DNA from: Gammaproteobacteria bacterium
GTDB lineage: Bacteria; Pseudomonadota; Gammaproteobacteria; Thiohalobacterales; Thiohalobacteraceae
DNA: 49,379 nt
Assembly (NCBI GenBank): GCA_002699185.1
Contig: PABG01000041.1
Location: forward strand, 1 to 49,379
Direction of reading: 5' to 3'
Part shown: piece by piece, positions 27,401 through 35,446 of the stretch
Position numbering within the stretch: position 1 is the first letter of the stretch
How the letters are laid out: the number at the start of each line of letters is the position of its first letter
Program-made: the position numbers and the translations under genes
The notes under the pieces: model-generated
What the model saw: only the letters and a program-made list of their open reading frames with translations
Database searches by the model: none
Told to the model about the DNA's origin: nothing

Positions 27401-27977
27401 CGAACTGTTGGGCGACGAGCAGAGCGGGCAGATCCAGGAGATCGGCTTCAGCCTCTACACCGAACTGCTGGAGCGCGCCGTGGCAAGCCTCAAGGCCGGG
27501 AAGGAACCGCAGCTGGAACGGCCGCTGGAGCATGGGGCGGAGATCGACCTGCGCATCCCCGCCCTGATCCCGGACGACTATGTCCCCGACGTGCATGGCC
27601 GCCTGATCCTGTACAAGCGCATCGCCAACTGCCGCACGGAAGACGAACTGCGCGAGCTGCAGGTGGAGCTGATCGACCGCTTCGGCCTGCTGCCGCCGCA
27701 GGTGAAGAACCTGTTCGCCATCACCCGGCTCAAGCTCAGGGCCCTGCCGCTGGGCATCCGCAAGATCGACGCCGGCGAGACCGCCGGCCGCTTCGAGTTC
27801 ACTGAACAGCCGCAGGTCGATGCCGCGCGCATCGTGCAGCTGGTGCAGACCGCACCTGAGAACTACCGCCTGGACGGGGTGGAGAAGCTGCGATTCAATC
27901 TGGACATGCCCGATGCCGAGACCCGGCTGGAGACCGTGGCCCGGCTGCTGGACGAGATCAGCCCCGAGGCCGCCTGA
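24495..27977 (+). CDS. mfd: transcription-repair coupling factor
   Basis: A 1160-residue Mfd translocase, which removes stalled RNA polymerase and recruits UvrA. The order of domains is normal: UvrB-homology module (DWETLPYDAFSPHQDIISQR...GEFAVRGSLLDIYP), RNA-polymerase-interacting CarD-like domain (GAPVVHEELGVGRYLGLQKL), RecG-like helicase with Walker A variant GDVGFGKTEVAMRAAF, DEEH box (VIVDEEHRFGVRQKE), LTATPIPRTLNMS and QLRGRVGRS, then the C-terminal TRCF domain. I chose the ATG at 24495; the track's start at 24474 is a TTG. The csiV-like gene follows as in Pseudomonas. Confidence 0.97.
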   Translation: MNRNTAPAPAPDKPFDPRHPPLPEAGACLRWSRLFGDSLALAVTAAAREYAGPVVLVTPDMPQLEQLQAQLTWFSDGALELLSFPDWETLPYDAFSPHQDIISQRIETLYRLPEFRRGVLILPVSTLMQRVAPLSYIQGRGLSVKVGERLDVDAMRSRFEQAGYTCVAQVMEHGEFAVRGSLLDIYPMGSELPYRLDLFDDEVESIRTFDPDSQRSIEKVESIHLLPAREFPFDPDAISRFRQAWRARFEGDPQRSAVYRDVSQGISPNGIEYYLPLFFEQTASLPDYLPDDCLFLQLPGCDAAAQDFWQQLEARHDQYRHDLERPVLEPDQLYLGLDELERHLAASRRVEVLRFDEGETQAVNFATCGLPDVSLKPRAAQPAEQLTRFLDQHPGRVLITAESAGRREHLLDSLRDNGLRPQAVEGWQAFLDGDIELGIGVAPLEQGLRLEDGALALLTETQLLGRRASQVSRRKPARDPEAIIRDLTDLAIGAPVVHEELGVGRYLGLQKLTAGGLENEFLTLEYAGGDKLYVPVNSLHLISRYTGSSPEAAPLHKLGTDQWAKARRKAAEKARDVAAELLDIYARRAARQGHSFDIHSDEYRQFAAAFPFEETPDQEQAIEAVLADMAAPQPMDRVVCGDVGFGKTEVAMRAAFVAATSGRQVALLVPTTLLAQQHYENFRDRMADWPIRIEALSRFRSGKQQEAILQQLSDGKVDIVIGTHKLLQENVKFKQLGLVIVDEEHRFGVRQKERLKALRAEVDMLTLTATPIPRTLNMSLAGLRDLSIIATPPAQRLAVKTFVGEWNGQTIREACLREIKRGGQVYFLHNQVETIDKVARELAELVPEAGIAIGHGQMRERDLEQVMLDFYHRRFNLLVCTTIIESGIDIPTANTIIINRADKLGLAQLHQLRGRVGRSHHRAYAYLVTPPARAMTADAVKRLEAIASLEELGAGFSLSTHDLEIRGAGELLGDEQSGQIQEIGFSLYTELLERAVASLKAGKEPQLERPLEHGAEIDLRIPALIPDDYVPDVHGRLILYKRIANCRTEDELRELQVELIDRFGLLPPQVKNLFAITRLKLRALPLGIRKIDAGETAGRFEFTEQPQVDAARIVQLVQTAPENYRLDGVEKLRFNLDMPDAETRLETVARLLDEISPEAA

Positions 27978-28004
27978 AAAAGGCCAACTGAATCCTGATA
28001 GTCC

Positions 28005-28105
28005 CGTCATTGCGAGCGAAGCGCGGCAATCTCGTAACGCATCAGCAAACAGTTTAGGATTGCCGCGGCGCTCCGCGCCTCGCAATGACGAGTAAACCAG
28101 AGGCT
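28005..28105. repeat. family C inverted-repeat element, copy C2
   Basis: CGTCATTGCGAGCGAAGCGCGGCAATCTC on the left faces GATTGCCGCGGCGCTCCGCGCCTCGCAATGACG on the right. The outer box AAACCAGAGG follows and supplies the AGAGG sited seven bases before the csiV ATG. Confidence 0.88.
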
Positions 28106-28110
28106 TATTT

Positions 28111-28860
28111 ATGTTACTGCATCGCCTGCTCCTGGCCGCACTTGCCCTGCTGATGACCGCTGCCGCACCGGCCGCCGACCAGTACGACGTGGAAATCATC
28201 GTCTATGCCAGCCTGGAGCCGGACACCGGCGAGGAATACTGGCCGGCACTGGAATCCGGCCCCGACCTCGCCTCGGCCTGGTACTTCGACCACACCCCGG
28301 CGCTGCAGCCGCTGCCGCGCAAGGCCTACCGGCTCGACGCCATCGCCGGCGCCCTGGCACGCTCCAGACAGTATCGTCCCCTGCTCCACTTCGCCTGGCG
28401 TCAGCCGGGCTGGGAGCGCGATGCCGCCCTGCCGGTGCGCGTCAACATCCCCATCGGTGCCAACCTGCCGGTGTACCCGGAAAGCCATCCCCTGCGCGCA
28501 CCCGGCACCGTCACAGCGCCTTCCGGCCTGTCACCCGAATCCGCCCTCAGAGGAGAAATGCAGCTGCTGGAAGGCACGCTCATGGTCTACCGCTCACGCT
28601 ACCTGCACCTGGTGGCGGATCTGGTCTATCAGGAACGCCTGGGACCGTCAGCGGACAGCAGCCCGTACGCAGAGGACGGCGGCGTCGTCTACCAGCCGAT
28701 CCGGATGCAGCAGTCGCGCCGCATGCGCAGCAACGAACTGCACTACCTGGATCATCCACGGCTGGGGGTGATCGCACGGATCACACCGGTTGAGGCAGCG
28801 GAACCATCAGAAAATGCAGCAAATACCGCAGAACCCCCGGACGCCTCCCCTACAGAGTAG
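28111..28860 (+). CDS. csiV: CsiV-family protein (peptidoglycan-binding)
   Basis: A 249-residue exported protein matching the CsiV family, first studied in Vibrio cholerae, where CsiV binds peptidoglycan and supports LeoB-independent cell-wall functions. Evidence here: a signal peptide (LLAALALLMTAAAPAAD), the family-typical QYDVEIIVYASLEPDTGEEYW opening, and HLVADLVYQERL with RRMRSNELHYLDHPRLGVIARITPV near the end. The last 25 residues are a low-complexity tail. Position directly after mfd agrees with Pseudomonas gene order. Its ribosome-binding site lies inside the outer box of repeat C2. Confidence 0.83.
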   Translation: MLLHRLLLAALALLMTAAAPAADQYDVEIIVYASLEPDTGEEYWPALESGPDLASAWYFDHTPALQPLPRKAYRLDAIAGALARSRQYRPLLHFAWRQPGWERDAALPVRVNIPIGANLPVYPESHPLRAPGTVTAPSGLSPESALRGEMQLLEGTLMVYRSRYLHLVADLVYQERLGPSADSSPYAEDGGVVYQPIRMQQSRRMRSNELHYLDHPRLGVIARITPVEAAEPSENAANTAEPPDASPTE

Positions 28861-28893
28861 TCCGCAGTCGACCAGAAGCGGCCTCTCATTCCC

Positions 28894-29297
28894 CGTCATT
28901 GCGAGGAGCGCAGCGACGTGGCAATCTCCTTCAGAAAAAAACTTCCTCAAAAAGATCCCGCCATTGCGGGTTTTCATTTTCAATCAACGCAACCTTCGCT
29001 TTTCTCAGCCTGGCCTTTAATTGCTTCTCTCTTTCAATGGCCAGGTCCATCGTTTGAAAAACTCAAAGCAGACCAGTCGCGTCACATTGTATTTTGCAGT
29101 AAATCCTTTGACTGCTTTGTTTTTGTGTTCCCATATGCGTTTTGACAGATTACTGGTGACGCCAATATACAGCGTGCCATTCGGCCGGTTGCACAGGATA
29201 TAAACAGCGGGTTGTTTTCCATTTCGCCATCCTTGACGATGATTGTTCAGCTGCACCTTTGGGAGATTGCCACGTCGCTGCGCTCCTCGCAATGACG
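28894..29297. mobile_element. family C element C3: 36-bp perfect inverted repeats around a GIY-YIG gene
   Basis: The left arm 28894-28929 (CGTCATTGCGAGGAGCGCAG...) is the exact reverse complement of 29262-29297 over 36 bases. Other family C copies have short loops. This one holds about 330 bases, almost all of it a GIY-YIG reading frame on the minus strand. No target-site duplication is visible at the edges. The element accounts for most of the gap 28861-29390; the remainder shows nothing recognisable. Confidence 0.85.
28931..29222 (-). pseudogene. GIY-YIG endonuclease, frameshifted
   Basis: A small single-domain GIY-YIG (UvrC-type nuclease, YhbQ-like) gene broken by two apparent one-base losses. 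The middle frame reads PAVYILCNRPNGTLYIGVTSNL...KRIWEHKNKAVKGFT, with the two tyrosines and the arginine expected of the fold. After the A5 tract at 29057-29061 (plus strand) the family sequence resumes in another frame as TMDLAIEREKQLKARLRKAK...NPQWRDLFEEVFF and stops at 28931. Likewise the best start, ATG at 29222 with AAGGA upstream, is out of frame until one base is added in the T4 tract at 29215-29218. Either a decayed gene or homopolymer sequencing errors. Confidence 0.8.
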
Positions 29298-29390
29298 TGA
29301 CACTTTTAACGTCCGTTAAGTGCCGTATGCTGCCCCCTTACCCTCCCCGCTGGCCCGCATTCAATAGCGAGCATCCGGTGAAATTACCCC

Positions 29391-30959
<1,569 letters not shown>

Positions 30960-30965
30960 GGGGAG

Positions 30966-31430
30966 CTAGAGCGCCTTCACCTTGTCCAGCACCTCCTGCG
31001 CATGGCCCTCGGCGCTGACGCCATAGAGCGCATGGCGGAGGGCACCGGCCTTGTCGATGATGAAGGTCGAGCGCACGATGCCCATCTTCTTCTCGCCGCC
31101 CTTGGCCTTTTCCTGCCAGACGCCGTACTGCTCGCACACCCTGCCATCGGGGTCGGACAGCAGCTTCACGGTCAGACCGTACTTGTCGCGGAAGGCGGCA
31201 TGGCTGCCGCAGTCGTCGCGGCTGATGCCGAGGACCACCGTGTCGGCGGCGTCGAACTGGTCCTGCAGGGCGGTGAAGTCCTGCGCCTCGATGGTGCAGC
31301 CGGGGGTGTCGTCCTTGGGGTAGAAGTAGATCACGACGTTCTTCTCGCCCTTGAATCCGGACAGCCGAACCTGTTCGCCGTCGGTCTCCTCCAGGCTGAA
31401 GTCGGGGACGGTGTCGCCGGGGTTGAGCAT
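30966..31430 (-). CDS. bcp: thioredoxin-dependent peroxiredoxin, Bcp/PrxQ type
   Basis: A 154-residue peroxiredoxin that reduces hydrogen and organic peroxides in the cytoplasm. The opening PGDTVPDFSLEETDGEQVRLS and the peroxidatic site YPKDDTPGCTIEAQDF are typical. The position five residues after the peroxidatic cysteine, where many Bcp proteins have the resolving cysteine, is glutamine here; another cysteine occurs in ISRDDCGSH and one in GRVCEQYG. It may therefore be a variant using an alternative or external resolving thiol. GGAGA precedes the ATG. Confidence 0.93.
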   Translation of the reverse strand: MLNPGDTVPDFSLEETDGEQVRLSGFKGEKNVVIYFYPKDDTPGCTIEAQDFTALQDQFDAADTVVLGISRDDCGSHAAFRDKYGLTVKLLSDPDGRVCEQYGVWQEKAKGGEKKMGIVRSTFIIDKAGALRHALYGVSAEGHAQEVLDKVKAL

Positions 31431-31458
31431 GGGGGCAGTCTCCTTAACTTTATGACAT

Positions 31459-31643
31459 CGTCATTCCCGCGAAGGCGGGAATCCAGAATATCGCGAGCAT
31501 GTCGGGTTACGCTGCGCTAACCCGACCTACATGCTTTAAGACGTCGTCATTCCCGCATCCAGCACGTAGGTTGGGTTAGGTGCGCAGCGCCGTAACCCAA
31601 CATGCCGCGGACTGTCGGGTTACGCTACGCTAACCCGACCTAC
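31459..31643. repeat. repeat cluster: family G (G3, G4 truncated) and family A (A2 solo, A3)
   Basis: In order: CGTCATTCCCGCGAAGGCGGGAATCCAG (31459-31486), a single family A hairpin GTCGGGTTACGCTGCGCTAACCCGACCTAC (31501-31530), a cut-off CGTCATTCCCGCATCCAGC (31545-31563), and a full family A double hairpin (31566-31643). In this last copy the left stem is TTGGGTTA/TAACCCAA and the right stem TCGGGTTA/TAACCCGA. Confidence 0.87.
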
Positions 31644-31658
31644 ATGATAGACAATCCA

Positions 31659-32405
31659 CTACAGTGACGGTATCACCGCCTCCAGCAGGCCGCGCACCTT
31701 GGTCATGGCATTCTTCAGATGCACCTCGATCTCCTCCATGGTGATGTGGCCGTCGCCCTCGCCGCGGCCGGCGGCCCAGTTGGCCACCACGGCACAGGAG
31801 GCATAGCACATGCCCTTCTCCGCCGCCAGGGCGGCCTCGGGCATGCCGGTCATGCCGACCATGTCGCAGCCGTCGCGCTCCAGCCGGTCGATCTCGGCTG
31901 CGGTCTCCAGACGCGGGCCCTGGGTGGCGCCGTAGGTACCGCGCTCGATGGCGGTGATGCCCTCGCGGCGCGCGGTCTCGATCAGCTTGCGGCGCAACTC
32001 GACGCAGTAGGGATAGGTGAAGTCGATATGGGTGACGGCGCTGTCATCGTCGTCGAAGAAGGTGTTCTCCCGGCCCCAGGTGTAGTCGATGATCTGGTCC
32101 GGAAAGGCCAGGGTCGCCGGCACCATGCCGCGGGTGATGCCGCCCACGGCGGCCACGGCGATGATGTCCTCGATGCCGATGTGATGCAGCGCCCAGATGT
32201 TGGCGCGGTAATTGACCTGGTGCGGCGGGATGGTGTGGCCCGAGCCGTGGCGCGGCAGGAACACCACCTGGGTGCCGCTGATATGGCCGTGGGTGAGCGG
32301 TCCGGACGGCTCGCCGTAGGGCGTCTGCAGCACCTCGCGGCGCTCGATCTCCAGATTCCTGAGCTTGTCCAGCCCGGTGCCGCCGATAATTGCCAGTTTT
32401 GCCAT
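31659..32405 (-). CDS. S-methyl-5'-thioinosine phosphorylase (MTAP/PNP family)
   Basis: A 248-residue purine nucleoside phosphorylase of the MTAP/MTIP branch: LAIIGGTGLD, FLPRHGSGHTIPPHQVNYRANIWAL, GTYGATQGPRLETAAEI and DMVGMTGMPEAALAAE. The product name follows the Pseudomonas aeruginosa protein at the same position near mfd and nagZ, which acts on methylthioinosine; specificity here is inferred. The next gene upstream is a hypoxanthine phosphoribosyltransferase, which would use the base released, so the pair makes a salvage route from methylthioinosine to IMP. AAGGA lies upstream of the ATG. Confidence 0.88.
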   Translation of the reverse strand: MAKLAIIGGTGLDKLRNLEIERREVLQTPYGEPSGPLTHGHISGTQVVFLPRHGSGHTIPPHQVNYRANIWALHHIGIEDIIAVAAVGGITRGMVPATLAFPDQIIDYTWGRENTFFDDDDSAVTHIDFTYPYCVELRRKLIETARREGITAIERGTYGATQGPRLETAAEIDRLERDGCDMVGMTGMPEAALAAEKGMCYASCAVVANWAAGRGEGDGHITMEEIEVHLKNAMTKVRGLLEAVIPSL

Positions 32406-32426
32406 GAAGAGGGGTTCCTTGTTGCC

Positions 32427-32981
32427 TTATTCATCCACGGCGTAGATCGCCGGCAGGTTGCGGTGATAACCGTGATAGTCCATGCCGCAGCCGAACACAT
32501 AGCGGTCCTCGACCTGCAGCCCGGTGAAATCCGCCTCGACCCCGTCGACGCAGCGGTCATGACGTTTCTGCACCAGCACCGCGCTGTAGACCGCCGCGGC
32601 CCCTTCCTGCAGGCAGAAGTCCTTGATCGCCTCCAGGGTCAGGCCCTCATCGAGGATATCGTCCAGGATCAGCACGGTGCGGTCCCTGAGCGGGAAGTTG
32701 GGGCGGTTGATCCAGTACAGCTCTCCGCCCTTGGTGCGGCCGCGGTAGCGGGTCGCATGCACATAATCCAGCTGCAGAGGGAAATTCAGACGCGGCAGCA
32801 GCTGCCCGGCCAGCACGATGGCGCCGGTCATGACGCTGATCACCAGCGGATTGGCATCCTGCATGCGTTCGGTGATGGCCGCGGCCATGGTATCCAGGCT
32901 GTTCTGCACGACCTCGGCGCTGTGCACGCACTCGGCGCGCTCCAGCACCCGGCGGGCTTCGGTGGGGGTGATGTCGGTCAT
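32427..32981 (-). CDS. hpt: hypoxanthine-guanine phosphoribosyltransferase
   Basis: A 184-residue type I phosphoribosyltransferase. The PRPP-binding motif appears as RTVLILDDILDEGLTL, with VISVMTGAIVLAGQLLPRL upstream and the C-terminal VFGCGMDYHGYHRNLPAIYAV typical of this branch (often called hypoxanthine-guanine phosphoribosyltransferase in Pseudomonas-like genomes). It salvages hypoxanthine or guanine to nucleotides in the cytoplasm. It lies 21 bases from the phosphorylase gene and appears to head a two-gene unit; repeat B1 precedes it. Confidence 0.92.
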   Translation of the reverse strand: MTDITPTEARRVLERAECVHSAEVVQNSLDTMAAAITERMQDANPLVISVMTGAIVLAGQLLPRLNFPLQLDYVHATRYRGRTKGGELYWINRPNFPLRDRTVLILDDILDEGLTLEAIKDFCLQEGAAAVYSAVLVQKRHDRCVDGVEADFTGLQVEDRYVFGCGMDYHGYHRNLPAIYAVDE

Positions 32982-33021
32982 TGGTCAGCTTTTGATTCCG
33001 GTGCTTCGGGTTGTATCCCGG

Positions 33022-33103
33022 GTAGGATGGGTGGAGGCGCCGGGCGCCGTAACCCATCGGGTATCGAACGACGATGGGTTGCGCTTCGCTTCACCCATCC
33101 TAC
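33022..33103. repeat. family B double hairpin (REP-like), copy B1
   Basis: GTAGGATGGGTGGAGGCGCCGGGCGCCGTAACCCATC faces GATGGGTTGCGCTTCGCTTCACCCATCCTAC. The layout is the same as family A with a different stem. It fills the gap between the patatin stop and the hpt start. Confidence 0.87.
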
Positions 33104-33111
33104 GGTTTTTA

Positions 33112-34056
33112 TCATTCCAGGAGCCGCTTGATCTGGTCGCCGGCCCGTTCGGCGACCTTGTAGCCTTCCTCGATCGCCTCGGTCGCGCGATGAAACTCCA
33201 GCAGCCGGATCTGGGACAGGCGCGGCGTCAGCAGCACATCCGGCGGGTCCCCCGCCATGCGTGCGCGGGTGATGCGCACCTGCATAATGTAAACACTTTG
33301 CGCCAGCACGTCGACCAGCGAGGGCGGCGCGTTCTCCTCGCGCTGGAAATAGCTTTTCCACTGCTCCATGGGCGCATGAAACAGGGCCTGGAACATGCCC
33401 TGCCAGTCACCCTTGCGCAACATTCTGCCCCAGGCCTTCTCCGCCGACGCATCCTCTTCGGCGGGCAGCGAGCGGGGTGGGTTGCCGGTACGCCGGCCGA
33501 GGATGTCGGAGTTCAGATCCACCGCGATGATGCGCTCGGCGCCAAGCGCCCGGCACAGCGACACCGGCACCGGATTGACCAGGCCGCCGTCGACCAGCCA
33601 GCGGCCGTCGCGCTCCACCGGTGTGAACAGGCCCGGCAGTGCGATGGAGGCGCGCATGGCGTCCATCAGCGACCCGGACTGCAGCCATACCTCCTGGCCG
33701 TTGGAGAGTTCCGTGGCCACGGCGGCAAAGGGCCGGTCGAGTTTTTCGATCTCGGCGTCCTTCAACCGGTCGCGGAAGAAGTCCATCAGTTTGGTACCCT
33801 GGAGCAGGCCGCCGGTGAAGGTCACGTCCAGGTAGCGGATGATGTCCTGCCATTCCAGCTGTTCCAGCCATTCGCGCAGGGTGTCGAGCTGGCCGGCGGC
33901 CTCGGCGCCGCCGACGATGGAACCGATGGAAGTGCCGCAGATCACATCCACATCGATGCCCTCGTCCTTGAGGTACTGGATGACGCCGATATGCGCCCAG
34001 CCGCGCGCAGCGCCGCCGCCCAGGGCCAGGCCGATGCGCGGGCGACGCCGGCTCAC
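33112..34056 (-). CDS. patatin-like phospholipase (RssA type)
   Basis: A 314-residue serine lipase-like protein. The oxyanion-hole motif GLALGGGAARGWAHIG, the nucleophile elbow GTSIGS and the dyad aspartate in VDGGLVNPVPV are all present. No signal peptide, so probably cytoplasmic or peripheral to the inner membrane. The start is GTG, overlapping the stop of the MscS gene (GTGA), so its translation depends on the channel gene. The substrate is unknown. Confidence 0.9.
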   Translation of the reverse strand: MSRRRPRIGLALGGGAARGWAHIGVIQYLKDEGIDVDVICGTSIGSIVGGAEAAGQLDTLREWLEQLEWQDIIRYLDVTFTGGLLQGTKLMDFFRDRLKDAEIEKLDRPFAAVATELSNGQEVWLQSGSLMDAMRASIALPGLFTPVERDGRWLVDGGLVNPVPVSLCRALGAERIIAVDLNSDILGRRTGNPPRSLPAEEDASAEKAWGRMLRKGDWQGMFQALFHAPMEQWKSYFQREENAPPSLVDVLAQSVYIMQVRITRARMAGDPPDVLLTPRLSQIRLLEFHRATEAIEEGYKVAERAGDQIKRLLE

Positions 34057-35207
34057 TGGCCACCCGCCGGGGCCGGGGCCGCGTCATCGTCGGGCGCCTC
34101 CCCTTCACCATCACGCGCGAGCAGCACCCGCTCCGGCACGTGCAGGGTACGGGTCGGGTAGGCGATCTCGGCACCGTGGCTGGCGATGATATCGGCGATC
34201 TTCAGCAGGATCTCGTGTTTGACGCGGTGGAACTCGGTCCAGACCGTGGTATGGGTGAAGGTGTAGACCATGAAGTCGATGGACGAGGCATTGAAGGCGT
34301 TGAAGTAGACCATCAGCGTCTGGGAGTCATCAATCTCTTCATGCGTCTGCAGCATCTCCCGCACCTCGTCGGTGATGGCATGCATCTTGTCCATGTCGTC
34401 GTAGCGGATGCCGATGGTCTCGTAGATGCGGCGGTGGCTCATGCGCCGGGGATTCTCCACGATGATGCTGGTGAAGACCGAATTGGGTACGTACAGCGGC
34501 CGCTTGTCGAAGGTGCGGATGGTGGTGATGCGCCAGCCGATGTCCTCCACGATGCCTTCGATCTCGCGATCCGGCGAGCGGATCCAGTCGCCGACGTTGA
34601 AGGGGCGGTCCAGATACACCAGCATGGCGCCGAAGAAGTTGGCCAGCATGTCCTTGGCGGCGAAACCCACCGCGATGCCGCCGATACCACCGAAGGCCAG
34701 CACACCGGAGATGCTGAAACCCAGCGTCTGCAGCACCACCAGGAAGGCGGTGATGATGACCGTGGCGCGCAGCAGCTTGCCGATGGCGTCCAGGGTGGTG
34801 CGGTCGTAGGGCTTGTCATCGGTCGCGTGCTGCTGCAGCACATTCTTCTGGACGTTGTTGATGAGGCGCAGCAGAAACCAGGCAATGACCGCGATCACGC
34901 CGACGTCGCGTATCGGGTCCACGGCGGTGAAGATGGGGGTATCCGTCTTGGCGTGGATGATCTCGGCGGCGAAGGCGATGCCGATGATCCAGATCAGCAC
35001 CCGCACCGGCTTGCGCGCCGACTCGGCCAGGGCATCGTCCCAGGTGTTGCGGGTCTTCTGAAAGCGTGCATACAGACGATCGAGCAGCTTGCCGGCGACA
35101 TAGCTCAGCAGCAGCGAGACAAAGACGATGATGAACACCTGGTAGATCCAGGTGTTTTCGGTGCTCCAGGCGTACAGCGGCCGTATGTATTCGATGAAGT
35201 TTTCCAT
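34053..35207 (-). CDS. MscS-family mechanosensitive channel
   Basis: A 384-residue small-conductance mechanosensitive channel relative. Membrane segments lie near residues 22-42, 70-85, 100-118 and 140-160, followed by the pore-lining helix (SGVLAFGGIGGIAVGFAAKDMLANFFG) and the beta domain (DRPFNVGDWIRSPDREIEGIVEDIGWRITTIRTFDKRPLYVPNS). The C-terminal tail is Ala/Pro/Asp-rich and low complexity. Such channels release solutes on hypo-osmotic shock, which fits a salt-adapted cell. Its stop overlaps the patatin start. Confidence 0.92.
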   Translation of the reverse strand: MENFIEYIRPLYAWSTENTWIYQVFIIVFVSLLLSYVAGKLLDRLYARFQKTRNTWDDALAESARKPVRVLIWIIGIAFAAEIIHAKTDTPIFTAVDPIRDVGVIAVIAWFLLRLINNVQKNVLQQHATDDKPYDRTTLDAIGKLLRATVIITAFLVVLQTLGFSISGVLAFGGIGGIAVGFAAKDMLANFFGAMLVYLDRPFNVGDWIRSPDREIEGIVEDIGWRITTIRTFDKRPLYVPNSVFTSIIVENPRRMSHRRIYETIGIRYDDMDKMHAITDEVREMLQTHEEIDDSQTLMVYFNAFNASSIDFMVYTFTHTTVWTEFHRVKHEILLKIADIIASHGAEIAYPTRTLHVPERVLLARDGEGEAPDDDAAPAPAGGQ

Positions 35208-35243
35208 GCGGATTATGTTATCTCACAGCGGTTCAGATGACCC

Positions 35244-35329
35244 CGTCATTGCGAGGCGCTATGCGCCGCGGCAATCTCGGAACAGAGGATCATGCGGCCG
35301 GAGATTGCCACGCTTCGCTCGCAATGACG
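35244..35329. repeat. family C inverted-repeat element, copy C4
   Basis: CGTCATTGCGAGGCGCTATGCGCCGCGGCAATCTC faces GAGATTGCCACGCTTCGCTCGCAATGACG across about 20 bases, upstream of the MscS gene. Confidence 0.87.
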
Positions 35330-35356
35330 AGAAATTATTTGCGTTATTCCAGTATC

Positions 35357-35430
35357 GTAGGTCGGATTAGCGCAGCGTAATCCGACATGGCTCGGCGTCG
35401 GATTACGCCCTTCGGGCTAATCCGACCTAC
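35357..35430. repeat. family A double hairpin, stem variant, copy A4
   Basis: GTAGGTCGGATTAGCGCAGCGTAATCCGACA faces GTCGGATTACGCCCTTCGGGCTAATCCGACCTAC. Compared with other A copies, all four stem strands carry the matching G-to-A or C-to-T change, so base pairing is kept. Confidence 0.88.
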
Positions 35431-35446
35431 AAGGCTCGGAGCTGCG

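Noticed and set aside
28957-28974. CCCGC-CATT-GCGGG-TTTT as a terminator of csiV
   Set aside because: It looks like a terminator on the plus strand, but the same bases encode the conserved NPQWRD motif of the GIY-YIG frame, so coding constraint explains it. A double role remains possible.
31459-31643. Possible CRISPR-like array because of repeated hairpin units
   Set aside because: Units belong to different families, spacing is irregular, there are no unique spacers of constant length, and no cas gene is present.
31719-33131. 470-codon plus-strand frame across the phosphorylase and hpt genes
   Set aside because: Shadow of two well-identified minus-strand genes, ending in translated repeat B1.
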